The position numbers and the translations under genes are program-made. Below, piece after piece: positions 1-8,922 of a DNA stretch of 35,973 bases; position 1 is the first letter of the stretch, and every line of letters begins with the position of its first letter. The notes beneath the pieces were generated by a model. That model was not told the DNA's origin. It saw only the letters and a list, made by a program, of their open reading frames with translations, and searched no databases. The DNA comes from Burkholderiaceae bacterium 16 (GTDB lineage: Bacteria; Pseudomonadota; Gammaproteobacteria; Burkholderiales; Burkholderiaceae): the NCBI GenBank assembly GCA_000955785.1, contig JYOD01000010.1, forward strand, positions 20,907 through 56,879, read 5' to 3'.

Positions 1-299
1 GGCCTGGTACACCTTGACGGCTCGCTTCGCATCGCGCTGGGGTTGGCCCGCCTGGCGACGGGCTGGCGCTATTTCTCCTTCCATGTACCGGCCTGGCCAC
101 ACTGTTCGCGCACCTCGCGCCGGCACCGTTGCGCCTGGCCCACCCCATGCACTTTTTTGCGAGTGTGCAGTCAAACGATCAGGCCGGCGTGTCCTATGCT
201 GTGCAGATACGCAGGCCCGATCATCGATCAGGTGGCAAGCACGCGTAATAGAGCAATCGCAGCGGGAATCGCGGCGAAACAGCATATCCGGAGGTGGCT
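1..299. other. Unassigned left edge, no confident gene
   Basis: No complete gene is supported here. Plus-strand reading is coding-like in patches (frame 1 over about the first 90 bases, frame 3 from about 90 to a TAA at 246-248), but neither frame gives a recognisable domain. This could be the 3' end of a gene lying mostly left of the window, possibly damaged, or simply noncoding high-GC sequence. The final 10 bases hold the ribosome binding site of the next gene. Confidence 0.3.
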
Positions 300-803
300 A
301 TGGAACTTCACATGCAATCGCACCACTATGTGCGCCGCACGCCAGATTGGACCGCCGCAGCGGTGTCCGGTCTGGCGGCCGGGGCGCTGTTGATGGTGAT
401 CGAACTGTTCTGGTCGACGATGGTGGCGGGCGTCAATCCCTGGGGCACGACGCGGCTGATCGCGGCGATCCTGATGGGGCAGGGCGTGTTGCAAACTTCG
501 CTGTTCAGCGTGAGTACCGTGGCCGCGGCGCTGGCAATCCACTTCGTGCTCGGCGCGGTGCTAGGGATGATCCTGGCCGCTATCATCGCGCCGTTCCAAC
601 TGGACTCGAGTACGGGCATGGTGTTGCTGACCGGCGCGGTGTTCGGCCTGGCGGTCTATCTGCTTAATTTCTACGGCATGACGCGCTTCTTTACCTGGTT
701 CTCCGACGCGCGTGGCTGGCATACGCTGGTTGGCCACATGATCTTCGGCATGGCCGCGGCCATTGCCTACTGGAAGCTCGAAAGCAAGGATGTAGCTCAC
801 TGA
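300..803 (+). CDS. Small integral membrane protein, function unknown
   Basis: The product is 167 residues with about four hydrophobic segments (roughly residues 15-38, 52-80, 82-100 and 108-130) and a short charged C-terminus (KLESKDVAH). I do not recognise a characterised family. The start chosen is ATG at 300 because a perfect GGAGG lies at 290-294, five bases upstream; the GTG at 294 overlaps that Shine-Dalgarno and is unlikely to be used. The gene ends about 95 bp before a very strong terminator and about 290 bp before the oxidase cluster, so it is probably a separate transcript. Its position beside an oxidase cluster hints at a membrane-energetics link, but that is only inference. Confidence 0.8.
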   Translation: MELHMQSHHYVRRTPDWTAAAVSGLAAGALLMVIELFWSTMVAGVNPWGTTRLIAAILMGQGVLQTSLFSVSTVAAALAIHFVLGAVLGMILAAIIAPFQLDSSTGMVLLTGAVFGLAVYLLNFYGMTRFFTWFSDARGWHTLVGHMIFGMAAAIAYWKLESKDVAH

Positions 804-897
804 GCACGCACACTGCAGTGCATCAATAATGCGATAGCGCTACGCGAATCAGGTTTAGATCCGCGCGTTGCTATTGCACGGGCCGCGCGGGCCGACG

Positions 898-940
898 GCG
901 GCGGATGAAAGCCCTGGCTTTCATCCGCCGCTTTTTATTT
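898..940 (+). terminator. Strong rho-independent terminator
   Basis: A perfect 16-bp inverted repeat (898-913 with 916-931) has only two intervening bases and is followed directly by TTTTTATTT. It is the cleanest hairpin in the window. It lies downstream of the small membrane protein gene and isolates the oxidase cluster from upstream transcription. Confidence 0.93.
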
Positions 941-1091
941 GCCGCAGCCTTTGCGCTTGCCACCGGCCCTGTGTGGCATCGCACGCAAAGCGCTCTCAAG
1001 GCCGCCTTGCACGGGGCGGACCACATGCACTAGTCTTATCTCAGCCTTGCGCGTAGTTCGCGGCCTGCCGTACGCAAGGGGGAGGGTCGGT

Positions 1092-2273
1092 ATGGCGATA
1101 GCCATTGCACTCGTGATCATCGTCGTTGCTTCGGTGCTCTTCCATTTCGTGAGCCCGTGGTGGGCGACCCCGCTTGCTTCCAACTGGAAGCAGATGGACG
1201 ACACGCTGACCATTACCCTGGTCATCACCGGCGCCTTCTTCGTCATCATCAACCTGTTCGTCGCTTATATCGTCTGGCGCTACCGCCATCGCGACGGCGC
1301 CCGCGCGCACTATCAGCCGGAAAACAGCAAGCTGGAGCTCTGGCTGATCGGCGGCACCACGCTCGGCGTGATTGCCCTGCTCGCACCGGGCCTGTTCGTC
1401 TACGCCGAATATGTGCGGCCTCCCGGCGATGCGATGGTCCTGGAGGTAGTGGGCCAGCAGTGGCAGTGGGGCTTTCGCTTTCCGGGCCAGGGCGGCCAGC
1501 TTGGCACCTCGGACGCGCGCTTCGTGACGGCGGCTAACCCGCTCGGCGTGAACCCGGACGACCCGCGCGGACAGGACGACATCATCATCGCCGGCAATGA
1601 AGTGCACTTGCCGCTGAATCGTCCGGTCAAGGTGCTGCTGCGCTCCAAGGATGTGCTGCACGATTTCTACGTGCCGCCGTTTCGCGCCCGCATGAACATG
1701 GTGCCGGGGATGGTGACGTCGTTCTGGTTCACGCCGACCAAGGCGGGTACCTATGAGATCCTGTGCGCGCAGTTGTGCGGGGTCGGACACTACAACATGC
1801 GGGGCAAGGTGGTGGTGGAGGATGCGGCGGCGTTCGATGCGTGGCTGCGCCGGCAGCCCACGTTTGCGCTGACCATGCTGAAGACGCCTGCGCCGCCGGC
1901 CACGGCCGGGGCACGCGGAGCGCCCGCCGGCGCCGATACGCTTGTGGAACAGGGCCGCGCGCTGGCCCAGAGCAAGGGCTGCGTTGGCTGCCACAGTATC
2001 GATGGCACGGTTGGCGTGGGGCCTAGCTGGAAGGGGCTGTATGGCAGCACGGGTACGTTCGCCGACGGCAGCAGCGCAAAGGTCGACGACGCTTATCTGA
2101 AGACCGAGATCACCGATCCGCAAACGCGCCTGGTCAAGGGCTTCGGTCCGCTCATGCCGAAGATGCCCCTGAGCGAAGAGGAAGTCAGCGCGCTGGTTGC
2201 CTACATCCGCGCCAATGGCGCGGGCGGGGCTGCAACGCAGGCGGGCGCCGCGTCCGGCGCCGCCGCAAAATAG
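1092..2273 (+). CDS. coxM: caa3-type cytochrome c oxidase subunit II (CuA + cytochrome c fusion)
   Basis: This 393-residue subunit II receives electrons at the binuclear CuA centre; a fused C-terminal cytochrome c domain makes the enzyme caa3-like. Three hydrophobic helices (about 3-22, 40-62 and 83-105) precede the periplasmic cupredoxin domain. CuA ligands are visible as H190, C225, C229, H233 and M236. The heme c site is CVGCH at 297-301, with M355 or M358 as likely sixth ligand. The residue between the two CuA cysteines is Gln (CAQLC) where most subunits II have Glu. The ATG at 1092 is preferred over in-frame upstream codons because GGAGG lies at 1081-1085 with six bases spacing and the protein then begins with a membrane helix. 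It is first of five co-oriented oxidase genes, with 18 bp to subunit I. The symbol follows the Bradyrhizobium coxMNOP order; coxB/ctaC are alternatives. Confidence 0.93.
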   Translation: MAIAIALVIIVVASVLFHFVSPWWATPLASNWKQMDDTLTITLVITGAFFVIINLFVAYIVWRYRHRDGARAHYQPENSKLELWLIGGTTLGVIALLAPGLFVYAEYVRPPGDAMVLEVVGQQWQWGFRFPGQGGQLGTSDARFVTAANPLGVNPDDPRGQDDIIIAGNEVHLPLNRPVKVLLRSKDVLHDFYVPPFRARMNMVPGMVTSFWFTPTKAGTYEILCAQLCGVGHYNMRGKVVVEDAAAFDAWLRRQPTFALTMLKTPAPPATAGARGAPAGADTLVEQGRALAQSKGCVGCHSIDGTVGVGPSWKGLYGSTGTFADGSSAKVDDAYLKTEITDPQTRLVKGFGPLMPKMPLSEEEVSALVAYIRANGAGGAATQAGAASGAAAK

Positions 2274-2291
2274 GCTGCAGGAGGGAGTGCA

Positions 2292-4049
2292 ATGGCATAC
2301 ACCGACGACGCCGCCCATCATGGCCCGACCAGTTTCTTTACCCGCTATATCTGGAGCCAGGATCACAAGGTAATCGCGGTGCAGTACACCCTGGTCGCCA
2401 TCTTCGTGGGGCTGATTGGCGTGGTGCTGTCAAACCTGATGCGCCTGCAACTGGGTTTCCCGGGGCATTTCACCTTTATCGACGCCAACCGCTACTACCA
2501 GTTCGTCACCATGCACGGCATGATCATGGTGATCTACCTGCTCACGGCACTTTTTCTCGGCGGCTTCGGCAACTACCTGATCCCGTTGATGGTGGGCGCG
2601 CGCGACATGGTGTTCCCCTACCTCAACATGCTGAGCTTCTGGGTGTACTTCCTCTCGGTGCTGGTGCTGCTGTCGAGCTTCTTCGTGCCGGGCGGGCCCA
2701 CCGGCGCCGGCTGGACGCTCTATCCGCCGCAGGCGATCCTGCGGGGCACGCCCGGCTACGAGTGGGGCATCATCCTAATGCTGGTGTCGCTGCTGATCTT
2801 TATCGTGGCGGCCACCATGGGCGGCCTCAACTACGTCACCACGGTGCTGCAGGCGCGTACCGAGGGGATGACGCTGATGCGCATGCCGCTGGCCGTGTGG
2901 GGCATCTTCATGGCCACCATCCTGGCGCTGCTGGCTTTTCCCGCGCTGTTCGTGTCAGGCTTGATGATGCTGCTGGACCGCACGCTGGGCACGAGTTTCT
3001 TCATGCCGGCGATCGTGTCGCTGGGCCAGCAGCTCAACTACAAGGGCGGCAGCCCGCTGCTGTTCCAGCACCTGTTCTGGTTCTTCGGCCACCCGGAGGT
3101 GTATATCGTGGCGCTGCCCGCGTTCGGCATCGTCTCGGACCTGATCAGCGTGCATTCGCGCAAGAGCATCTTTGGCTACCGCACCATGGTATGGGCGATC
3201 CTTGCCATCGGCGTGCTGTCGGTGGTGGTGTGGGCGCACCATATGTTCGTGAGCGGGATGAATCCTTACTTTGGCTTCTTCTTCGCCACCACCACGCTGA
3301 TCATCGCGATTCCCACCGCCATCAAGGTTTATAACTGGGTGATCACGCTGTGGCGGGGAGACATCCATTTCTCGGTGCCGATGCTGTTCGCCATCGCCTT
3401 CGTCAGTACGTTCGTGATCGGCGGGCTGACCGGGCTTTTCCTGGGCAACGTGAGCGTGGACATCCCGCTGTCCAATACGTATTTCGTGGTTGCGCACTTC
3501 CATATGGTGATGGGCGTGTCGCCGATCCTGGTGGTGTTCGGCGGCATCTATCACTGGTACCCGAAGGTCACCGGCCGCATGCTCAACGACACGCTGGGGC
3601 ATATCCATTTCTGGGTGACCTTCGTCGGCACCTATGCCATCTTCTTTCCCATGCATTACCTGGGCATCCTTGGCATGCCGCGGCGCTATTACGCTTACGA
3701 CAACTACGCCTTCATCCCTGAATCGGCGCACCTCATGAACGCCTATATCTCGGTGGCGGCGTTTATCGTGGCGGCGGCGCAGTTGTTGTTCATCTTCAAC
3801 CTGGCCTGGAGCGTCAGGCACGGCAGGCTGGCGGGTTCCAATCCGTGGCGCGCGGCTTCGCTGGAGTGGCAGACGCCGCAGACGCCGCCGGTGCACGGCA
3901 ACTGGGGCCCGGAGCAACCGGTAGTGCATCGCTGGGCCTACGCCTATAGCGTGCCGGGCGCCAGCGAGGATTTCATCGCGCAGAACGCGCCGCCCGATGC
4001 CGGCGGCGCCGAACCCGAGCCGCATGCCAGCCGCGGAGCCGTAGCATGA
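2292..4049 (+). CDS. coxN: Cytochrome c oxidase subunit I (heme a / a3-CuB)
   Basis: This 585-residue catalytic subunit reduces O2 to water and pumps protons across the inner membrane. Ligands are visible: H75 for heme a, H267 and Y271 in the GHPEVY motif (CuB and the cross-linked Tyr), the H316-H317 pair for CuB, and H402/H404 in AHFHMVMG for the two hemes. E269 of GHPEV and D105 mark a type A1 enzyme with a D-channel, and K345 marks the K-channel. In the usual NNLS stretch of the D-channel only the first Asn is kept (N112, followed by Met). The C-terminal 60 residues are hydrophilic and Pro/Ala-rich. The stop overlaps the next start as ATGA, so translation is probably coupled. Homologous genes are often called coxA or ctaD. 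Confidence 0.96.
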   Translation: MAYTDDAAHHGPTSFFTRYIWSQDHKVIAVQYTLVAIFVGLIGVVLSNLMRLQLGFPGHFTFIDANRYYQFVTMHGMIMVIYLLTALFLGGFGNYLIPLMVGARDMVFPYLNMLSFWVYFLSVLVLLSSFFVPGGPTGAGWTLYPPQAILRGTPGYEWGIILMLVSLLIFIVAATMGGLNYVTTVLQARTEGMTLMRMPLAVWGIFMATILALLAFPALFVSGLMMLLDRTLGTSFFMPAIVSLGQQLNYKGGSPLLFQHLFWFFGHPEVYIVALPAFGIVSDLISVHSRKSIFGYRTMVWAILAIGVLSVVVWAHHMFVSGMNPYFGFFFATTTLIIAIPTAIKVYNWVITLWRGDIHFSVPMLFAIAFVSTFVIGGLTGLFLGNVSVDIPLSNTYFVVAHFHMVMGVSPILVVFGGIYHWYPKVTGRMLNDTLGHIHFWVTFVGTYAIFFPMHYLGILGMPRRYYAYDNYAFIPESAHLMNAYISVAAFIVAAAQLLFIFNLAWSVRHGRLAGSNPWRAASLEWQTPQTPPVHGNWGPEQPVVHRWAYAYSVPGASEDFIAQNAPPDAGGAEPEPHASRGAVA

Positions 4050-4693
4050 ACGCGAACCTGGTCTACCGCGCCAGCGGCGACAGCGAGCGCCGCTCCGGCC
4101 CCGGTCCCGGCGACGTGGGCAGGCAGCACGCCCGCCGCGCGCCGGCCAGCATCGGGCTGTGGGTGTTCATGGGCGTGGTGTCCTCGCTGTTTGGACTGTT
4201 TATCGCCGCCTATGCCATGCGCATGGACTCGCCGGACTGGCATGCCGTTTCGTTGCCATGGCAGGTCTGGATGTCCACTGCCTTGCTGGCCGCCGGCAGC
4301 GCGGTGATGCTGGTGGCAGCGCGGGCGGCACGCGACGGACGCTTCACGATGGCACATAGCGCGCTACGCTTTGGCGGGCTGGCCGCGGCGGCATTTGTCG
4401 CCTCGCAATTATGGGCGTGGCAGGCCCTGCTCGCCATCCATGTGGTGCCGGCCAACAATCCCGCCGGCAGTTTCTTCTACCTGCTCACCGCGATGCATGG
4501 CCTGCATGTGCTGGGAGGCCTTGTTGGCTGGGCGGTCGCCATGCATGCCGCGCGGGGCAGCGCGCGGGCCACGCTGCGCATCGTGCTGTGCGCGCGCTAC
4601 TGGCATTTCCTGCTTGCCGTGTGGCTGGTGCTGCTGGCCGCGCTGAACTGGCTCACGCCTGAACTGGTTCGCTTTATCTGCGGGCGCGGCTAG
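4046..4693 (+). CDS. coxO: Cytochrome c oxidase subunit III-like protein 1
   Basis: The product is 215 residues with about five membrane helices after a charged N-terminus of some 30 residues. It carries the subunit III signature of a helix around GSFFYLLTAMHGLHVLGG, followed by YWHFLLAVWLVL. Subunit III stabilises the core and the proton uptake path. Translation starts inside the stop of the subunit I gene (ATGA overlap at 4046-4049). A second subunit III-like gene follows after 32 bp. The doubled arrangement matches what is known of CoxO and CoxP in the coxMNOP oxidase. The symbol is assigned by gene order, not by close sequence comparison. Confidence 0.88.
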   Translation: MNANLVYRASGDSERRSGPGPGDVGRQHARRAPASIGLWVFMGVVSSLFGLFIAAYAMRMDSPDWHAVSLPWQVWMSTALLAAGSAVMLVAARAARDGRFTMAHSALRFGGLAAAAFVASQLWAWQALLAIHVVPANNPAGSFFYLLTAMHGLHVLGGLVGWAVAMHAARGSARATLRIVLCARYWHFLLAVWLVLLAALNWLTPELVRFICGRG

Positions 4694-4725
4694 GCAGCCA
4701 CGCAAGCATCGAAGGAGACGCGCCA

Positions 4726-5457
4726 ATGTCTTCGCAACCCACTCCATCGGCACCGGCCGAGTCCGGCAGCGCCGCGCTGCCCGGCGTGCCCGCGCCTGCG
4801 CCCGTGGTGGCCGGCCTGCGCGGGCTGGTGGCCGACTGGTCGTCCGACCAGCAGGCCTTCAAGGTGTCGTGGGGCAAGGCGATGATGTGGATCTTCCTGC
4901 TGTCCGACACCTTCATCTTCAGTTGTTTCCTGACCGGGTACATGACGGTGCGGATCGCCAGCACGGATACCTGGCCGAATCCGAGCATCGTGTTCGGGCT
5001 GAAGGTCGGCGGCGCCGAGGTGCCCTTGCTGCTGATCGCCATCATGACCTTCGTGCTGATCAGCAGCAGCGGCACGATGGCGATGGCCGTGAATTTCGCC
5101 TACCGCCGCGACCGCGTGAAATGCGCCAGCCTGATGTTTGCCACGGCGCTGTTCGGCGTGGCCTTTGTCAGCATGCAAGCCTTCGAGTGGAGCAAGCTGA
5201 TTCTTACCGAAGGGGTGCGTCCCTGGGGCAACCCGATGGGCGCGCCGCAGTTCGGCTCCACGTTTTTCATGATCACCGGTTTCCACGGGCTGCACGTGAG
5301 CTGCGGCGTGATCTACCTGCTGATCGTGGCGACCAAGGTGCTGCGCGGACGCTACGAGCGCACGGGCAACTACCAGATCGTGGAGATCGCCGGGCTCTAC
5401 TGGCACTTCGTGGACCTGGTCTGGGTCTTTATCTTTGCGCTGTTCTATCTCTGGTGA
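4726..5457 (+). CDS. coxP: Cytochrome c oxidase subunit III-like protein 2
   Basis: This 243-residue protein has an Ala/Pro-rich N-terminus of about 35 residues and then five or more membrane helices. Subunit III motifs are clear: MITGFHGLHVSCGV, and LYWHFVDLVWVFIFALFYLW at the C-terminus, the classic end of subunit III. It is closer to canonical subunit III than its neighbour. AAGGAG about ten bases upstream supports the ATG at 4726. It probably shares one transcript with the rest of the oxidase cluster. Confidence 0.92.
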   Translation: MSSQPTPSAPAESGSAALPGVPAPAPVVAGLRGLVADWSSDQQAFKVSWGKAMMWIFLLSDTFIFSCFLTGYMTVRIASTDTWPNPSIVFGLKVGGAEVPLLLIAIMTFVLISSSGTMAMAVNFAYRRDRVKCASLMFATALFGVAFVSMQAFEWSKLILTEGVRPWGNPMGAPQFGSTFFMITGFHGLHVSCGVIYLLIVATKVLRGRYERTGNYQIVEIAGLYWHFVDLVWVFIFALFYLW

Positions 5458-5465
5458 GGCACGCC

Positions 5466-5870
5466 ATGGCATCGTCGACTCCGTCTCCCGATGTGCCCGG
5501 CCTGGCACCGGCGGCGCCCGCGCATGCGCCCGCCGGCTCGCACGGTGAAGCGCACGGTGAAGCGCATCACGGGCAGCAGCACCCGATTGGCCTGTACCTG
5601 AAGATATGGGCGCTGTTGTTCGTGCTGTCCACGCTGTCCTACATGGTGGACTACTTCCACTTCGAGGGTTACCTGCGCTGGACCCTGATCCTGCTGTTCA
5701 TGGTGATGAAGGCCGGCCTGATTGTCGGCGTCTTCATGCACATGGCGTGGGAGCGGCTGGCGCTGATCTGCGCCATCCTGCTGCCGCCGCTCTGCCTGCT
5801 GGTGCTGGTGGGCCTGATGGCGATGGAAGCCGATTACACGTTCCTCTTGCGCGGTGCCTTTTTCCGCTGA
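5466..5870 (+). CDS. Cytochrome c oxidase subunit IV, prokaryotic type
   Basis: The product is 134 residues with three hydrophobic helices (about 40-62, 71-93 and 98-122), as in bacterial subunit IV of caa3 and bo3 oxidases. The motif MKAGLIVGVFMHM in the second helix is typical. The N-terminal 40 residues are rich in His, Ala and Gly, with a short duplicated HGEA unit encoded by a 12-bp tandem repeat. The ATG at 5466 has GAGG at 5456-5459, six bases upstream. It lies eight bp after subunit III and is the last clear oxidase gene; no assembly factor (Cox11/CtaG, CtaB, SenC) follows. Confidence 0.88.
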   Translation: MASSTPSPDVPGLAPAAPAHAPAGSHGEAHGEAHHGQQHPIGLYLKIWALLFVLSTLSYMVDYFHFEGYLRWTLILLFMVMKAGLIVGVFMHMAWERLALICAILLPPLCLLVLVGLMAMEADYTFLLRGAFFR

Positions 5871-5958
5871 ACGCGGGCTCGCCGGGGGCGCGGGCCGGTT
5901 TTGTCCGAGGCGGCATGCCGGGTACACTTGAGCGGTTGCCCGCCACCACGAGGAAGCC

Positions 5959-7158
5959 ATGCACCCAGCCACGGAAGCCATCCTGATCTATAACCATGGC
6001 CGCGATCCCGAGCGGCTGACCCGCAAGCTCTCCGCCATCGCGGCGGATCCGTTTGCTTTCCTGCGCGGCACCAACCATCTCTATGCGGCCGCAGTGGGCA
6101 ACGAGGCCGCGCTGATCGAGGCGCCGACCACCTACGTCTGCGGCGATCTCCACCTGGAGAATCTCGGCAGCTTCAAGGGCGATAACGGCCTGGTATATTT
6201 CGATCTCAACGACTTCGACGACGCGCTGGTCGCTCCGCTCACGGTGGACCTGGTGCGCCTGCTGTCGAGCCTGATGATTGCCGCACCGCAACTGGGATTG
6301 TCCGCTGCCGACGCGCGTGCCGGCGCGCACAGCATGCTCGATACCTACGCGGCGGTGCTGGCCGGCGGCAAGCCGCGCTGGGTGGAGCGCGCCACGGCCA
6401 CCGGCATGGTGGCGACGCTGCTGCGCCGCGTCAAACGCCGCCGCCGCGGCGAGGTCCTGGCCGAGCGCACGGTGCGCAGCGGCGGCAAGCGCCACCTGCT
6501 GGTCGACGGCAAGCATGCCCTGGGACCTCTCAAGGGCGAGCGCAAGCGTAGCGCAGCCATCCTGCGCGAGTTCGGGCGGCAGTCGCAACATGGGAGGCTG
6601 GTGGCCGACGATGCCGCCCGCAGGATCGCCGGCGTTGGCAGCCTCGGGCTTGAGCGTTATGTTGTGCTGGCTCACGCGGAAAGCGATCCGCTGGCCCAGC
6701 GCCTGGTCGACATCAAGCGCGCCGCGCCCAGCGCCTGGCAAGGGCTGCCTTATCGCACGCAGCCCGCCTGGAGCAGCGAGGCGTCGCGCGTCGTGCACAT
6801 CCAGCATGCGATGCAAGCGGCCTCGCCGGCGCTGCTCTCGGCGGTGAAGATGGGCAAGGCTTCCTATATCGTCAAGAGCCTGCAGCCCACCGCCGACCGG
6901 GTCAACCTTGGCCCCCACACCAATCGCGAGGACCTGCGCGAAGTGCTGATCACCATGGCGCGCACCGCGGCCTGGGCGCATCTGCGCGGCTGCGGGCACA
7001 ATGCCGCTGATCGCATCGAGCAGTTGCAGGAGTTTGCCGGTGGTACGCGCTGGCGCGAGCCGGTGCTGCGGCTGGCGCGGCACGGTTGCGAACTGGCGCA
7101 GGCGCAGTGGAAGGATTTTGCCGAGGATTACCGTAAAGCCAAGGGGGAAAGCGCTTAG
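5959..7158 (+). CDS. DUF2252 family protein (kinase-like fold)
   Basis: This 399-residue soluble protein matches the DUF2252 family. The best landmark is CGDLHLENLGSF (61-72), followed by VYFDLNDFDDA (79-89). These resemble the catalytic and metal-binding loops of aminoglycoside phosphotransferase/protein-kinase-like folds (His65, Asn68, Asp82, Asp85). Substrate and biological role are not established for this family. No membrane helix or signal peptide is seen. It starts 88 bp after the oxidase cluster in the same direction, so it may be read through from it or have its own promoter. It converges on the aldehyde dehydrogenase. Confidence 0.85.
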   Translation: MHPATEAILIYNHGRDPERLTRKLSAIAADPFAFLRGTNHLYAAAVGNEAALIEAPTTYVCGDLHLENLGSFKGDNGLVYFDLNDFDDALVAPLTVDLVRLLSSLMIAAPQLGLSAADARAGAHSMLDTYAAVLAGGKPRWVERATATGMVATLLRRVKRRRRGEVLAERTVRSGGKRHLLVDGKHALGPLKGERKRSAAILREFGRQSQHGRLVADDAARRIAGVGSLGLERYVVLAHAESDPLAQRLVDIKRAAPSAWQGLPYRTQPAWSSEASRVVHIQHAMQAASPALLSAVKMGKASYIVKSLQPTADRVNLGPHTNREDLREVLITMARTAAWAHLRGCGHNAADRIEQLQEFAGGTRWREPVLRLARHGCELAQAQWKDFAEDYRKAKGESA

Positions 7159-7290
7159 CGCCGGTGTGGGACGGTGCGTGTGCGCTTGCTGGTGGCGATG
7201 CCGGGGCGGCGGTGGGAGGATGAGCGGGGGGAGGGCGGTGTTGCGGCCCGGCCTGAGTGCGGCCGGTGCCGGCAACGTTGTGCGCTTGCG

Positions 7291-7316
7291 GGCCTGGCCC
7301 GATACCGGGTCAGGCC
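7291..7316. terminator. GC-rich hairpin between convergent genes
   Basis: An 11-bp inverted repeat with one mismatch (7291-7301 with 7306-7316, loop ATAC) sits six bases beyond the stop of the aldehyde dehydrogenase gene. There is no T-run on either strand, so it is at best a weak or factor-assisted terminator. Confidence 0.4.
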
Positions 7317-7322
7317 GGGACA

Positions 7323-8750
7323 TCAGACCTGCGTGATGAACTTGGTCACCAGGTAGCCATCGAAGGTCTCCTGGCCGCCTTCGCTGCCGATGCCGGAATC
7401 CTTGATGCCGCCGAACGGCGTCTCGGCCAGCGCCATGCCGAAGTGGTTGATATTGACCATGCCGGCTTCCAGGCCGTTGGACACCAGCGTCGCGGTTTTC
7501 AGCGAGTTGGTGAACACATAGGAGGCCAGGCCGAACGGCAGGCTGTTGGCGCGGCGCAGCACTTCCTCCGCATCCTTGAAGCGCGTCACCGGCGCCACCG
7601 GGCCGAAGGGCTCGTCGACCATCAGCTTGGCGTCGTCAGGCAGGTCGGTGACCACGGTGGGGGCGAAGAAGAAGCCCTTGTCGCCGATGCGCTTGCCGCC
7701 GGCCACCACCTTGCCGCCGCGGTGGCTGGCGTCATCCAGGAACTGCTCCATCGAGGCGATGCGGCGCTCGTGCGCCAGCGGGCCCATCTGGGTGCCGTCT
7801 TCCAGGCCGTCGCCAACCTTGATCGAACCGATCACCTCGGTAAAGCGCGCCAGGAACTTGTCGTAGGCTTTTTCCTGCACGTAGAAGCGCGTGGGCGACA
7901 CGCATACCTGGCCGGCGTTGCGCAGCTTGAAGCGCGCCAGCATTTCCGCTGCCGGCTCGATGTCGGCGTCGTCGAACACCAGCACCGGCGAGTGGCCGCC
8001 CAGTTCCATGGTGACGCGCTTCATGTGGGCGCCGGCCAGCGCGGCGAGCTGCTTGCCCACCGGCACGGAACCGGTGAACGAGATCTTGCGCACGATCGGC
8101 GATTCGATCAGGTAGGTGGAGATCTCGCCCGGCACGCCCCAGACGATGTTCAGCACGCCGGGGGGCAGGCCTGCATCGTGGAACAACTGGGCCAGCGCGA
8201 CCACCGCGCTGGGCGAATCTTCCGGGCCCTTGAGGATCAGCGTACAGCCGGCGCCGATGGCCGAAACCATCTTGCGGATCGCCTGGTTGAAGGGGAAGTT
8301 CCACGGGGTGAAGGCAGCGCAGACGCCGATCGGCTCGCGCACCACGATCTGGCGCACATTGGGCTGGCGCGGCGGGATCACGCGGCCGTAGATGCGGCGG
8401 CATTCCTCGGCGTGCCATTCGGCGTGCTCGGCGCAGATCATGACTTCGCCGATGGCCTCAGCCAGCGGCTTGCCCTGGTCCAGCGTGATATTGCGGCCGA
8501 TCTCCTTGGCGCGCTCGCGGGTCAGTTCCGCCACGCGGCGCAGGATCTTGGAGCGATCCAGTGGCGAGGTCTTCTTCCAGCTTTCGAAGGCGCGCTGCGC
8601 GGCGGCCAGGGCGCGGTCGAGGTCGGCGCGGCTGGCGTGCGGCAGCTTGCCCAGCAGTTCCTGGGTGGAAGGGTTGATGACGTCTTGCTCGCGTCGGTCC
8701 CCTCCCTTGACGAATTCCCCGTCGATGTAGAGGGCGAGATCCTGGTACAT
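7323..8750 (-). CDS. NAD(P)-dependent aldehyde dehydrogenase, GabD-like
   Basis: This 475-residue enzyme of the ALDH superfamily oxidises an aldehyde to the acid. Catalytic elements are all present: PWNFP (149-153) with N151, the cofactor lysine K174, FTGSVPVG (225-232), the general base E249 in MELGG, and the nucleophile C283 in GQVCVSP. Overall pattern and length fit the succinate-semialdehyde dehydrogenase-like branch, but GGHSP and CVSPTRF differ from classic GabD, so the substrate is left open. The start at 8750 is supported by AGGAG upstream on the minus strand; longer in-frame starts lack one. It shares orientation with the ClbS-like and IclR genes, separated from them by 172 bp. Confidence 0.9.
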   Translation of the reverse strand: MYQDLALYIDGEFVKGGDRREQDVINPSTQELLGKLPHASRADLDRALAAAQRAFESWKKTSPLDRSKILRRVAELTRERAKEIGRNITLDQGKPLAEAIGEVMICAEHAEWHAEECRRIYGRVIPPRQPNVRQIVVREPIGVCAAFTPWNFPFNQAIRKMVSAIGAGCTLILKGPEDSPSAVVALAQLFHDAGLPPGVLNIVWGVPGEISTYLIESPIVRKISFTGSVPVGKQLAALAGAHMKRVTMELGGHSPVLVFDDADIEPAAEMLARFKLRNAGQVCVSPTRFYVQEKAYDKFLARFTEVIGSIKVGDGLEDGTQMGPLAHERRIASMEQFLDDASHRGGKVVAGGKRIGDKGFFFAPTVVTDLPDDAKLMVDEPFGPVAPVTRFKDAEEVLRRANSLPFGLASYVFTNSLKTATLVSNGLEAGMVNINHFGMALAETPFGGIKDSGIGSEGGQETFDGYLVTKFITQV

Positions 8751-8922
8751 GCCTTTCTCCTGATGAAGGTTGCGTGCGACAAGTGCAGCCGGTGCTGCCG
8801 CTGTGAGGGTGCCGTGCCCGGGCCGGGCACAGCGGCGAAACCGCAAGCTTAACCTGACGGCTCATTTTGTGCACCGGCGGGCGCCGGCCGTCTTGTGCCT
8901 TGCAGGTTCCTCTTTGCCGATT

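Noticed and set aside
1041..2366. Long minus-strand open frame (441 codons) opposite the oxidase subunit II gene
   Set aside because: It is an antisense shadow of a well-supported gene: Arg/His/Ala-rich, no domain, no ribosome binding site.
5734..7323. Minus-strand open frame of 529 codons opposite the DUF2252 gene
   Set aside because: High-GC antisense shadow; composition unlike protein and overlaps three supported features.
7257..8852. Plus-strand open frame of 531 codons opposite the aldehyde dehydrogenase
   Set aside because: The minus strand carries all ALDH catalytic motifs; the plus-strand reading has none.
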